64,000 nt of DNA, from NCBI GenBank assembly GCA_018105865.1, contig CM030865.1, positions 7,197,198-7,261,197 of the forward strand. Reading direction: 5' to 3'. This DNA comes from Metaphire vulgaris (lineage: Eukaryota > Annelida > Clitellata > Crassiclitellata > Megascolecidae). Below the pieces are notes generated by a model, which was not told where the DNA came from, ran no database searches, and worked only from the letters and a program-made list of their open reading frames with translations. Position 1 is the stretch's first letter. Every line of letters begins with the position of its first letter. Below, piece by piece: positions 32,786-43,744 of this stretch. Both the position numbers and the translations under genes were made by a program.

Positions 32786-33493
32786 TCTATCATATTAAAA
32801 TCGTTATTCTGTATGTCTGTTACCTTCAAGCGTTCTGATTGGTTGACTATTGGTAGACGGTTTAGTCCTTACGTCGTGATGCGTTGGTGGGCGATGTTCG
32901 AAGACGACGTTGCTATTGGTAACAATTGTTCGTAGTTTAGCATGGTTTAGTCAAGTCATTGCAGCGTCAACGGGGTGGGCGTGCGACGACGTTGCAACGT
33001 ACATTTTAACGTACACAAGAATACGTGTACAGCGTCACAAATGGTCACAGTTGCGTGATTTTAACGTACATAGGCCTAATTATTACGTGGCGCAGGGCTT
33101 GGCTAGGTGGCGTATGTACAGTACATCATTGAAACGTTGTTCAGCATGAATTCAATGATTGGGTTTTAGTATTATCCTGCACTGCGAGCGCGAGCGAAGC
33201 GAGCGCGAGCGAAGCGAGCGCGAGCGAAGCGAGCGCGAGCGAAGCGAGCGCGAGCGAAGCGAGCGCGAGCGAAGCGAGCGCGAGCGCGAGCGAAGCGAGC
33301 GCGAGCGAAGCGAGCGCGAGCGCGAGCGCGAGCGGGCGAGCGAGCGAAGCGAGCGCGAGCGAAGCGAGCGCGAGCGAAGCGAGCGCGAAGCGGCGAGAAG
33401 CGAGCGCGAGCGGCGCAGCCTTGGCGAGCGCGAGCGGCGCGGCGCAGCGCGAGCGAGCAATGGCGAGCGCGAGCGAAGCGAGCATCTTTCTAT
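32786..33493 (+). mobile_element. Non-autonomous Helitron, copy B, with expanded minisatellite
   Basis: Begins TCTATCATATTAAAATCG after an A and follows the same body as copy A at 1953-2411 (CTGTATGTCTGTTACC, GCGTTCTGATTGGTTGACTA, and so on). It ends CATCTTTCTAT, where copy A has CATCTTTCTAG, so the last base of the CTAG end is mutated. The subterminal GCGAGCGAAGC-type repeat is expanded from about two to some twenty units. Confidence 0.75.
33180..33488. repeat. GCGAGCGAAGCGAGC minisatellite
   Basis: Roughly 300 bases of near-perfect GCGAGCGAAGC units (mostly 15-16 bases), with shorter interruptions near 33325, 33390 and 33440. A 226-codon frame crosses it, reading Glu-Arg-Ser repeats; the reverse frame reads Ala-Leu-Ser repeats. 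Neither is taken as a gene. Confidence 0.95.
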
Positions 33494-33536
33494 CAGATAT
33501 TATGTTTACTACTGCTGTTGCTACTACTGTTTATAT

Positions 33537-33795
33537 CAGTGGTTCTCAGGCCCCTTTGTCTCGCGGACCACTTTTGAGTGTCAAAAATTTTTTGCAGACC
33601 ACCTGAGAAATATGAAACCAGTGTCTGCCGAAAAAGCTCGACAAGCAATAAAACGTTATCATCTATCAAAAAAGGCTGACAAGCAGAAAAACGTTATCCG
33701 TAATTTTTGTTGTTTATTTCACAATATGCCGCGGACCACTAGACGCCCTCTCGCAGACTACGTTTGGTCCACAGACCACGGATTGAGAACCGCTG
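33537..33795. mobile_element. hAT MITE, 259 bp
   Basis: The ends CAGTGGTTCTCAGGCCCC and, reversed, CAGCGGTTCTCAATCCGTGG match. The exact 8-bp duplication GTTTATAT flanks the element (33529-33536 and 33796-33803). Both subterminal regions contain GCGGACCAC/GTGGTCCGCGG-type boxes. It is too short to encode a transposase. Confidence 0.92.
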
Positions 33796-33803
33796 GTTTA
33801 TAT

Positions 33804-34091
33804 AATGATTTTTTTTACTACAGTCCACCTTCGATATAATGCACTGGTTGTGAGACAAACATTTAATGACAATGTTCTAACAAAGCATGTTAAAGCGATG
33901 TACTGCAATAACCTATGGATATCAAAAGCAGATCACATAATATTCTGATAACTTATGCTAAAACACACTTGAATAAATAAACAAGAATGAATTGATCTTT
34001 TTCAGAATAATAATTATAGGCTTTGGTTAAATTTTGTAATGTTCTTGTGAAGAATGAAATAATTTCATTGTTACAGTATTGTAGCATTTGT
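33804..34091. other. No recognised feature
   Basis: AT-rich intronic DNA without a clear repeat or coding signal. Confidence 0.3.
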
Positions 34092-34095
34092 TTAA

Positions 34096-34850
34096 CCCTT
34101 TAAGCACCTAAGCATCCGAATGCATCCATACTCTCGAAGCATCAAAATGCCCAAACATGCCCATTTGCCCATACGCTTTAGCCTCTTAACTGGGGATTTA
34201 AATTTTAGACATCGTTAAAGTGCTGGAAAATTATTCAAAACTAAATACTAAATAGCATATTAAAAAAAATATTATATCTCCGGCTATATGAAAGCTAAGA
34301 AGATGAGGTATATACCATTGTTTAGCTTTTTTATTGCTCGTTCTAACCATCTGTGCCCAAAAAATTGTGGGGGTAGGATCCACTCTACAGCCTAAAATAG
34401 CGGTAACCCCACTTTTGTCAGTAGCAGAGTTGTAGGGGGATGTAAGAAGAACAAAATAAATCAAAAATTTTGAAAATCGGACCACATTTGGTAGAGATAT
34501 ATTACTTCTACACCAGAGGACCCTTGGTTTTCTCAAAGAAATTTCCTACACAACGGTCCAAAGAGTACATATTATGCTTCACATAGAGCCTTTCTGACAC
34601 GAATAAAGGTGTCATCTATCGAATGGATAGATACTAAAGCGATTTATAGCATAACATGTATCTGATATGTTGCCCCACTAGTGACAAATGACTAGGAAGC
34701 CTACTGTGTCCCGGACTTTGGGCCAAAATAATGGCAAATAACGTTGACATATTCCATCCGTCGTGCCCGTTAACGGGGTTAAGCACCAAAGCACCCAAAT
34801 GTGCCCATAGGCATTACTTTAGCTTTTAATGTCTTCATCATCATCATCAT
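34096..34850 (+). mobile_element. Family R element nested in a similar TTAA-flanked repeat
   Basis: The inner element (34200-34778) is flanked by TTAA on both sides (34196-34199, 34779-34782) and ends with CGTTAACGGGG, the mirror of the CCCGTTAACGGGG start seen in other copies. Around it, TTAACCCTTTAAGCACCTAAG (34092 on) and TTAAGCACCAAAGCACCCAA (34779 on) are halves of a second TTAA-flanked sequence that it split. Insertion at TTAA and C/G-rich ends suggest a piggyBac-like mechanism. Confidence 0.6.
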
Positions 34851-36245
34851 TTCCTCTTTCCTTCAGTAGTTGAAGATAAGATGGCGTCGTGAATCAGGCA
34901 TTTCCAGGTAGTTCTTTCTTTTGATGCTTTTGTTGCTGTTGTTATAGCCATTCCAGTCCATTCTTCTATATCGTCCACCCATCTTCTGTTCGGTCGACCT
35001 CTCTTTCTTTTCCTGGCATCATACCTTGTTGAATTGTTTGTTGTAGGTTATCTTTGGTGTTTCTTTGTATGTGACCAAAATAACTCAATTTTCGTCTTTG
35101 GCAGATGTAAAAGAACTTTCATTTGGTATTGGCTCTTTTCATGACTTCTTTGTTTGTTTGTTTTTCTGTCTATGATATTCTTTGCATTGTTTTGAGAGAA
35201 AACATTTCGAAGGCATCTAGTCTTTGTCTTATTTTCTTTTTAATGGTCCAGCTTTCACATCCATAAGTTGCTACACTCCATGCCAATACATTCCATTAAT
35301 CTGTCCACCTGTTCAAGATTCTTTTCATTAACAGTAATCTTAATTTTTTTCCATTTGTTGTCATTACTTTTGTTTTAGCTTCATTAAGGTGTAGGCCATA
35401 TTTTTTGCTTTCCTAACTTATTCTGTCAACCAGTTGTTGTAATTCTTCTTCTGATGTTGCTATTAAGATAATATCATCAGCATATCTCAAATCGTTGATT
35501 GTTTTTCCACCTAATTTTACCCCTCCTTTAAATCCATGCAAGGCATTTCTCATCATTTAAGATATGATGTTAAATGGGAATGGTGATAATATGCAACTTT
35601 GCCTAACATCTTTTCTAATTCTAAACCAGTCTGTTATTATTTCATTGATTTTTATTGCTCCTTTTTCATACAAATTCATTAGAAGATGTACTTGATGTGC
35701 TGGAAATCCCATATCTAGCATGACTTACCAGAGTTTTTCACATTCTTCCAGCAGCACCCAAGAAGGATATACACTTGGACCTCACCAAATGGTCAAACCA
35801 AAAATCAAATTGATTACATTTTAACAAATGATAGATGGAGAAGAATTGTGATCAATGAACTGTAAAACTTACCCTGGTGCAGATGTTATTAGTGACCACC
35901 AACTACTAGTGGCAGTGATCAAGATATGACTAAAAAAATTAAAGAAACCACAGCAACCTATCAAGTATAACTTGGAAAAAGACACCGATGAATATATATT
36001 CAATGGAGGTGCAGAATAGGTTTGAAATATTACAAAAAGTACAAGAAGAAAATCACCTGATTAATTATGGGAAGACATAAAATACACAATAAAGGATACA
36101 GCGGCGCAAAATCTACAGAAGAAACAAAAAAGTAGGAACAAAGAATGGATAACATCAGATACATGGAAGCTAGTTACAGAAAAAAGGCAATTGAAAAATG
36201 CAACCACACCTGTTGAACAACAGCAGTACACAGAGCACATATAAA
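34850..36245 (-). mobile_element. RTE-like LINE with inverted 5' part (twin priming)
   Basis: From 35735 leftwards, the minus strand encodes the RT and C-terminus: MLDMGFPAHQVHLLMNLYEK, SCILSPFPFNIIS, RYADDIILIATSEEELQQLV, then ATYGCESWTIKKKIRQRLDA. From 35745 rightwards, the + strand encodes the endonuclease end, RRIYTWTSPNGQTKNQIDYI and GADVISDHQLLVAVIKI, then the basic linker to about 36240. The 5' part is therefore turned round relative to the 3' part, the pattern produced by twin priming during insertion. About 300 bases around the start of the RT are missing. Stops are frequent. Confidence 0.75.
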
Positions 36246-36905
36246 ATTAACTGTACATTCTTTACTAAATTTATTAACTGGTTTATGTTATTGAATATTA
36301 TGAGAGGACATTTGTTCACATTTAAATTAGCATTGACGTAATAGTACATGAAATAAAATAGTTGTTAAAGTTGAGTTCTCTATCGGTTGTTAATTTGATG
36401 CTATTTTGATGGCGCCTAATTTGTCTGCGCTTTTTTTGTCGGTGCTAATTTGTCGACGCGATTTTGTCTGGCTCGATTTTATCGGTGGACCAGTATAAAG
36501 CCATCCTTTCAATCTCGCTTGCTGTCTTTTACATTCCCTAAGGCATTTTTATGCTAAACCAACAGTCAACCAGATTATGGTTACAAAAAAATTCAACTTG
36601 TTGCATTTTTATCCAGCTGTGAATGTACTAAGGAGCTCTTGTTACTTTTTACTGCAGAAAAGGTGGCAGAAATTTTTATCCTTTTAAATCACCAGTGAAC
36701 ATAGTATGATACAGATACCCACACACACACATGCGCGCGTACATGCATGCATGCTTACAAAAGCATAAATCTTATTTTCTTCTCTATTGAATGGATTAAG
36801 CTGACTATGAAGTAAGTGATGCAGTGCATTAATTTGGTTGTGTTTTGGACTTTGGTGTGTGTGTATGTGAGTACTTTGTGTGTGTGTACTCTGTGTGTCG
36901 ACTGT
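36246..36905. other. Mostly unassigned; short CA tract and GTCGNCGC boxes
   Basis: At 36380-36490 there are spaced TTTGTCGGTGC-type units (CTAATTTGTCTGCGC, CTAATTTGTCGACGCG) that resemble the iterated ends of some Mutator-like MITEs, but no partner end was found. A CA tract lies at about 36720-36732. Confidence 0.3.
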
Positions 36906-36913
36906 GTATTTAC

Positions 36914-38121
36914 CAGAGATGTAGTCCTCGAGACTGCGGTCTTGGTCTTGAGACTGCTCGAGACCGATTTTTGTAGTCTTGGTCTTGGTCTCGACAGCTA
37001 AAGCCTTGTCTTGGTCTCAGTAATGGTGGTCTTGGTCTCGGTCTTGATGAATTGGTCTCGGAAATTTTTTAAGACCACTATATATTATTAGAAATATCGC
37101 TTATCAGATTGTACAAATTTCATTTAGGGTTTCACGTTAGTGAGCAGTCATCATCAGGAGCAGCAGAATTTCATGCATCTGCTTCTCCAGAATCTCATCG
37201 TAAAGGCAGCCTGCCTTTGGGATTGTGGAAACTGATTGGTTCAGAGAATTCATGACTGCAGTTAAGCCAAATATGCACTGCCATCAAGGTTACACCTCAC
37301 ATAGAAGTTGCTTCCAAAGCTAAGGAAAAGCATTGAAGAACGAGTTTCAGCTCATGTTGCAAAAGCAAGCAGCATGTCACTCACCAAGGACATATGGACT
37401 GAAAGGCATATGCACTCATACTTGGTAATATCTGGTCACACATTCACTGACTTTGAGTTGTAGCTGGCGGATATCTTGCAACCATTTGCAGCTGGTGGAT
37501 ATCTTGCAACCGTTTGCAGAAGTGTCAGACACAAGGCGATGAGTACGTCACCATCAGTTGTGTTGTTCCGTCCGTTTTTGCACTTCTCAAGTGCATGGCT
37601 GAACTGAGTGGTTGTGAGCATTACCATGGAACCTTGATAACAGCATTTGTTGCATCAATCCACAAGTGTTTCAGTGGGCTTCTTCAGACACTGCAGATCC
37701 AGTCCGCATCAACTGTACAACACGAGCCATTTGAGCAGTTGATCTATCCAGCTGCTGCTGTCTTGGATTCAGCGTACGGTTTTGTCTGGCTGGATTCGGA
37801 TCGTCCCGGTTCAGCGGCAGTCAAAGCCAATGTTAAGGTTTTGATTATGGATTACATAGTTCAGGAAGCAGAAATCTGCCCATTCCAGCAAGTCTTGTGA
37901 ATCCTGTCTAGACTGGTGATACAGAAGAGTTGAACATGCCATCTGCAAGCATGTGTACAGTAATTGATTGAGCACATTGTGTTGCATTAGATCAATAGGT
38001 GGCCTTGGTCTTGGTCTCAATGGTAGTGGTCTTGGTATTGGTCTTGATCTCAATGGTAGTGGTCTTTGTCTTGATGGTACAGGTCTTGGTCTCAGAACTG
38101 CTGGTCTTGACTACATCCTTG
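36914..38121 (+). mobile_element. hAT transposon relic with GGTCTTGGTCTC ends
   Basis: The ends CAGAGATGTAGTCCTCGAGA and, reversed, CAAGGATGTAGTCAAGACCA match. The flanks GTATTTAC (36906-36913) and GTAATTAC (38122-38129) agree in 7 of 8 bases. Both subterminal regions are made of GGTCTTGGTCTC-like units (36945-37060 and 38000-38110). The interior holds transposase debris: SLTKDIWTERHMHSYLVISG followed by HTFTDFEL (about 37375-37460), the TxDxW-S-Y-x-x-x-T-x-H-F region of hAT proteins. No intact catalytic core. Confidence 0.8.
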
Positions 38122-38145
38122 GTAATTACAGGCATTATAGTATTT

Positions 38146-38148
<3 letters not shown>

Positions 38149-38187
<39 letters not shown>
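38149..38187. repeat. AT microsatellite
   Basis: About nineteen AT units immediately after the hAT element. Confidence 0.95.
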
Positions 38188-38189
<2 letters not shown>

Positions 38190-38794
38190 GGTGGTGCTTA
38201 TTTTTGAAGTTTGTAAGTATCTTCTTCTTACCCCTCCCCCATTTTGTTTGTATATGTAAGAAAAAAGTTCAGGCAAAATATCAGCCTTATTGTAGAATAT
38301 TTAGAGGTGGCTCAATTACTCTAAAGTTTTGCCGAGATAAATAGCTTCACTGCATACTTACTAGCTTCTAATATAAAGATTTAAGCTGAGATTTAAGCTG
38401 CAAAACAGTGCAAATGTAAAACCTTGGTTGCAGTATTATTTAAATTTAGCACTTTAATAGTGAGATTGATTGATCATGTAACTTCATCACGAATCAGCAG
38501 TCACCAGTGGACTAATGTTGCTTGAGACTGCTGACATAATGCATTTCCATTTTCCACAGACATGTTTATTGTTTAATTGTTTATATTGTGTGCTGACTGT
38601 CAGCGGTCATCAGCAGTGCTGACTCGGCAGTGCTGATGTCAGCTCAATGTTGGTATAAATAGCTACTTAGAATTTGGATGCTGATTTGTTCACAGTACAC
38701 ACATGATTAGCTGTATAATAGAGTGTTTTAGAAACATTTCTTTAATGCACTCGGTTATTACTGCTGTAGTTGCAATCGGTTAATGAAATAGGAA
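38190..38794. other. Leader of the transposase-like pseudogene, or no feature
   Basis: Starts GGGTGGTGCTTATTTTTGAA and is AT-rich with no coding signal. It immediately precedes the pseudogene at 38795 and may be its upstream region. Confidence 0.3.
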
Positions 38795-39617
38795 ATGGCA
38801 GCAGCAACTAGATCTCAAAACATAGTCTATCTTCTTGGATCTACTGTGACTGAACTGACTGGTGGTAAGCTGCCATCTGTACGCATGGCACTTGGTTTCT
38901 TTCTACATCATCACCTAGAAATGCGTGAAACTATTAGACAGTTGTTAGTAGCCACTGTCGAAGAAATTGTAAAATTTTGGCACAAAGCAAGATTTCCTAT
39001 AAGAGATGCACAGAACTGTTGAACCAAACTAGAACGATCATTTGAAGAGTGGCGTTTGCTTAAGAAGAATAAAGGCCGTCAGTCTTTGAGCCAACAATCA
39101 AGAGAGGCTGAGTTCACTTCCAGATTAGATGATCTATTCGACATTGCCCATGCCGATGCTCTTAGCATGATACAAATAGATAAAGACAGACAGTTCTTGC
39201 TACTTCAAAGAGAAAAGGGAAGAAGGGGATCAATGTCAGGTGTAGATGCAATCTTAGACGCAAAGGAAAAACGATCAGCCATGAGACAGGAAGAACTGCT
39301 TGCCAGATGCCAGCGAATGGAAAACCTGCAAAGAAGGCAAAATGAAAGGGCAGTATTGATATCCAGCACCAGTAGCAGTGATTACGAAACTGATGAGGCC
39401 GGTGGCAGTCACGATACATATGCTGAAACTGAGGAGGTAGCTGTTGGAGGTTGCAGTTATAAGACTTCTAAAAAGAGAAAGAGAGGCAGAAACAGTATTG
39501 TAACACTAGAACCTGCAGCTGCTCTAGACAGAACGAAAATGTCAGATCGAAAGGCAATGCATGTTCTTGTTGAAACTGCACAGAGCAGAGGTCATAACAT
39601 TGAAGACCTGGCCCTCA

Positions 39618-40219
39618 ACTAACTTAAAAATATTTCTTTTAAAATGGCATACCTAACTGTCTCTTGGCTAAAATTATTTAATATTGATACAAATTCTCAA
39701 TTGTGATCACTAAATACTTTTAATATACATTATATGTATTAACTACATTTTATACAATCAATATGATTATATGTACTTTCTGTGGTTACTTTCATCCAAT
39801 AAACTGAACCACTTCCTACTTGATCCCTAAATAACTCCCAATTTCCATCTTTTATATGTCATGTAATTATAAACTTTGAGGTTGGCCAATTTTACGGGAT
39901 ACAAATCCCTTAGGCCAACCCTTTTTTCTCGACTGATTTCTGTACTTTTTATGTCTGCGAATTATAGTATTGACTATATAAACATATATAATACTTTTAT
40001 CTTTAAGACCTAGATCTACTTTATATTCTCATTAATTAATATTATTACTAGATTATTACATTTTTGTTATTTGCACAAATTTGATATTGAAAAATTATTG
40101 AACATATTTCTGTTCAGGTATACAGTTATTCATGGTTTATACTATAGTTAAGCTGTCTGCTCTTGAAATGTTGAGAAAATAAGTTTGATTTGATTGATTG
40201 AATGATTGATTGATTTGAT
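39618..40219. mobile_element. Insertion with a TTGA-repeat tail
   Basis: Removing it joins GCCCTCAA to TCGTGAC and restores the reading ALNRDS of the surrounding gene; TCAA is shared by both edges, a likely 4-bp target duplication. The right end is GATTTGATTGATTGAATGA and similar TTGA units, as at LINE 3' tails. The interior has GGTTGGCCAATTTTACGGGA and AGGCCAACCC, a short inverted match (about 39880-39920). No coding sequence seen; the parent LINE group is not identified. Confidence 0.55.
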
Positions 40220-40603
40220 CAATCGTGACTCGATTCGCCTACAGAGAATGAAACACAGATTTCAGCAAGCAGCAACATTAAAAGCTGAGTTTAAGGGCAA
40301 TGTGCCACTGGTGATTCACTGGGATGGCAAACTTATTGCTGATTTAACAGCCAAGGAACATGTTGACCGACTTCCTGTGATTGTTTCTGGCAAAGGACTT
40401 TCCCAGCTACTGACATTTGCAAAGCTACCAAGTGTAACTGGAGAGGCTCAAGCCACAGCTGTGCTCATGGCAGTGGAGGACTGGGACATAGCAAGCAACA
40501 TTCGGGCAATGTGTTTTGACACAACCAGTTCTGACACGGGACGTCTTGCTGGTGCTTGCGTTCTCCTGGAGCAGAAAATCGGTAAAGAGCTACTATCACT
40601 CGC

Positions 40604-41573
40604 TAGTGCTGTTACGGTTAACCGAACCGAAACCGCGGTTTTTCGGTCCGAACCGAACCGAAACCGCGGTTTTGACCATGCAAATTGGACGGTTTTAACC
40701 CTAGGTTAGGGTTAACGCTAACCCTAACCTAGGGTTAAAACCCTAACCTAGGGTTAACACTAACCTATGACCTCTTTTTTTCAATGCATTTAATGCATTT
40801 CAATGCAGTTCAATCAATGCATAGCTTTTAAGGGCTAAAATAACGAGTGTTGTTCTTCTGTCATGTTTATGTCTCTATGATGAGTCAGAGTCTGACGTCA
40901 TTATTCAAATCAGTAAAAACAATTTTAAAATGGCTGCATTAGTAGTGTTGCGCAGTGCCAGTTTAGTGTGGAATACCAATTAGCTCTGGGCACCCCCAAA
41001 ATTGAGGTAGACACCCCTCCAAATCCACAATCCCACAAATATCCCTGAGGCTAACGGAGCGGGTTCAAGCCCTTTTAGTGCCCCTAGTGGCTTTCACACA
41101 TGCAGTAATGCCTCCTAAGCCACTTTAAATCATGCCGAGTTTAAAATTAGGCCTATATTGGCAATTGCATCAACTGAAAAGAGAAGGTGACTTAATTAAA
41201 GGGGCCGTCTATAAATGTCGTCACGCGAATTTGTCACTTTTTTTACCTTCCTACGTCACGCGACGTCACAAAACGTCGGACCCCCCTAAAATATGACATC
41301 AGAACGGGCCGACCACCCCTCTTCAAAAATTGCGTAACGTCATTTTATTTTTTATTTCTTATTAAAGTTCTCAAAAAGGCCATCCTTGTATTTGTTTCTC
41401 TCGAAAAACCCTGACAAGCAAAAAGAGGTTATAATTGTATCATTTTTCCTCTCCAAAATCCCTGCAAGCAAAAAGAGGTCATAGGGTTAGGGTTAACCCT
41501 AACCCTTACCTAGGGTTAAAAAACCGAACCGAAACCGACTGAGACTGCACGAGGTGAAACTGTAACAGCACTA
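40604..41573. mobile_element. hAT element with telomere-like blocks, inserted in a coding frame
   Basis: The 12-bp ends TAGTGCTGTTAC are perfect inverted copies, and the exact 8-bp duplication TCACTCGC flanks the element (40596-40603 and 41574-41581). Excising it and one copy restores LLSLACRHHV in the host pseudogene. Subterminal AACCGAACCGAAACCG units occur at both ends. The interior has AACCCTAACCTAGGG-type blocks (about 40697-40766 and 41478-41516). No transposase is encoded. Confidence 0.93.
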
Positions 41574-41903
41574 TCACTCGCATGCAGACATCATGTTATG
41601 GAACTGGTCATTGGTACCGTTTTTAAAGTACTGGTATGTCTTGGAGTTACAATCGATAAGGACCCAGACTTATGGGAGGCACAGGAGGATTATCAGGAAG
41701 CGGCAAAGACAGTTCATGCAATGAGCGTGGTAAATGACCACGCAGAACGTGGTGTGGCGCTTATACAAGAACTGAGCGGCCTCATAACCAAAAATGAGAC
41801 ACAGCTTGAGTTTTTATTACAGACGGTTGCGCAGCACAGGCAGGCTTATCCCGACAGCAAGAAACAGACATTGTCAGGGCAGTGTAGTTGGTCAACACTG
41901 TAG

Positions 41904-42235
41904 ACAGATATACTGTACTTCTTTACTAACTTCTTGTTTAAACACTGAACAGTTGCAGTCTGTAGTCTTTACAATTTTACACTTTGCAATTTTACATGTT
42001 CTTGCTTCCATTTGAAAATACTGTTTGACTTAAAGTGCTGCATAGCTGATATACACCCTTGTCTCTGTTTTTTTATAGATAAATTAGCTAAAGTGACCAT
42101 AATCATTACCTATCAGGTTATTGAGCTACTGGTCAGTAATAGTTACCATAAGAGGCTCAAACTTTTTTCTAAGGATTTTAGCTAAAGAGGAATAGTTTGA
42201 GGGGTAAGACAACTGAAAATTGTTTAAGCACCACA

Positions 42236-42238
<3 letters not shown>
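41904..42238. other. No recognised feature
   Basis: Follows the transposase-like pseudogene. AT-rich, no coding signal. Confidence 0.3.

Positions 42239-42288
<50 letters not shown>
42239..42288. repeat. AT microsatellite
   Basis: About 24 AT units directly before the start of an RTE-type LINE fragment. The ORFs through it are artefacts. Confidence 0.95.
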
Positions 42289-42289
<1 letters not shown>

Positions 42290-42751
42290 AAATCACAAAC
42301 CTCAGAATCATACTTGAAAAAGCCAATGAATGGAGACAAAAAATCTTTCTATGTTTTATTGATTTCACCAAGGCCTTTGACATGGTGCAACATAAAAAAA
42401 ACTATGGCAGACAATGTTGGAAATGGTCTTTCCACCGCATCTTATTAATTTGGTTCAAAACTTGTATAAACAACAAAATGCAAATGTCAGGGTCGAATGT
42501 GGAATAACTGATTGGTTTCCCATAAAGAAAGGTGTTAGACAAAGATGTAACATATCTCTTCATGTCTCTGTAACATCTTAGCTGAAGCATTAATGAGAAA
42601 AGCACTAGATGGATGTAAAGGTGGATTCAAGGTAGGAGGAAAATTGATTAACAATCTCCGCTATGCAGATGATATTGTCCTACTAGCAACATCAGTTAAA
42701 GACCTTCAAGAACTAGTGAAAAGAATATAACATACTGGAACCGAATACAAT

Positions 42752-43376
42752 CGGATCAGGACAACTGGGTACCGCCGATTGGACAACTGGGCCCCGGACA
42801 ACTGGGCCCGGCATTTGGGTAACGGGACACTTGAGTAACGGGACATCTGGGCCCTGGACATCTCGGCCCCGTATAATAGGGAAAGAGAGAATGGTGCTTC
42901 TGGTTGTGCTATCAAAATCAGAATAAGCAACGACTATTCTTGTATACCGGTTTTATGCTTAAAAATCATAAGTGCCTGTGAGTTAAAAGAATTGTACTCA
43001 ATTTGTAGCCGAAGACAGGGCTTGCAGAAGACTTCCTGCAGTTATTCACAGCTACAGGGATACAGCGAAGCCTCAGTTCTTCTTAAGTCCATATAAGCCG
43101 GTAGTAACTATACTTTGCATTTACGATAGAAGAAATAGCACTTCCCATTAAGAATTTGTAGTCAATTTGTAACCGATGACAGGGCTTAAAGAAGACCGCC
43201 CGAAGTTATACAATGAACCCTCAGTTATTATTGAGTCCAGTTCGATGGTGCGGGCCGAGATGTCCAGGGCCCAGATGTCCAGGGCCCAGATGTCCCGTTA
43301 CCTAAATGTCCTGTTACCAGAATGCCGGGCCCAGTTGTCTGGGGTCCAATCGGTGGTACCCAGTTGTCGTGTACCG
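42752..43376. mobile_element. MULE-like fold-back MITE with ACAACTGGGCCC units
   Basis: The exact 9-bp duplication GAATACAAT (42743-42751; 43377-43385) flanks it, and its removal restores the LINE frame as TGTEYNMSIN. The two ends are inverted copies of about 125 bases made of short units: GGACAACTGGGCCC, GGGTAACGGGACA, GGACATCTGGGCCC. The middle (about 42870-43240) is non-repetitive and carries an internal near-duplicate (GACAGGGCTT with AAGACTTCCTGCAGTTAT against AAGACCGCCCGAAGTTAT). A 9-bp duplication points to the Mutator group. Confidence 0.85.
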
Positions 43377-43448
43377 GAATACAATATGAGCATAAATGCA
43401 AGCAAAACAAAAGTAATGTCAAATATGGAGCATCAAATAACAATCTTA

Positions 43449-43562
43449 GCAAATGGACAGGCGCTTGAGCAAGTTTATTATTATTATTTCAGACAATTAT
43501 GTAGCCCTAGCAAATGGACAGGTGCTTGAGCAAGTTTATTATTACTATTTCAGACAATTTAT
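43449..43562. repeat. 61-bp tandem duplication across a LINE/L2 junction
   Basis: Bases 43449-43509 recur at 43510-43562. Each unit contains GCAAATGGACAGG of the RTE host plus TTTATTATTA and TTTCAGACAATT of the L2 tail, so the duplication arose after the L2 had inserted. Confidence 0.85.
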
Positions 43563-43744
43563 ATAGTCTTTAGGCCTAAGCCTAAATCAAGAGTGCTTCA
43601 CAACATAAGGTTAGCAGTCAAATGATGCATTGAACAAGAGTGTCTTCAGATTCTTAACGAACTGTTTGTTGGTTGTCGAGTGAGTGACAAAGTCTGGAAG
43701 TGCGTACCATAAGATTGGATTGCCTTGGGTGACCGATCTTTCTC

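Larger units (their letters stand above)
38795..41903 (+). pseudogene. Unclassified transposase-like gene, broken by a stop and two insertions
   Basis: The pieces are 38795-39617, 40220-40603 and 41582-41903. The first reads RMALGFFLHHHLEMRETIRQ, an in-frame TGA at 39020, then KLERSFEEWRLLKKNKGRQS, FTSRLDDLFDIAHADALSMI, QREKGRRGSMSGVDAILDAK and a Lys/Arg-rich segment KKRKRGRN. The second reads MKHRFQQAATLKAEF, VPLVIHWDGKLIADLTAKEH, VDRLPVIVSGKGLSQLLTFA, GEAQATAVLMAVEDW and CFDTTSSDTGRLAGACVLLE. The third reads CRHHVMELVIGTVFKVLV and NDHAERGVALIQELSGLITK. The D-G-K-L, CFDTTxSxTG and CRHH boxes suggest an RNase-H-like catalytic fold. I recognise it as an unnamed repetitive family in hydra, aphids and other invertebrates. 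Confidence 0.7.

Noticed and set aside
33159..33839. A 226-codon frame with long Glu-Arg-Ser repeats
   Set aside because: It is produced by the GCGAGCGAAGC minisatellite of a Helitron and then runs through a hAT MITE; the opposite strand is also open, as expected for a low-complexity repeat.
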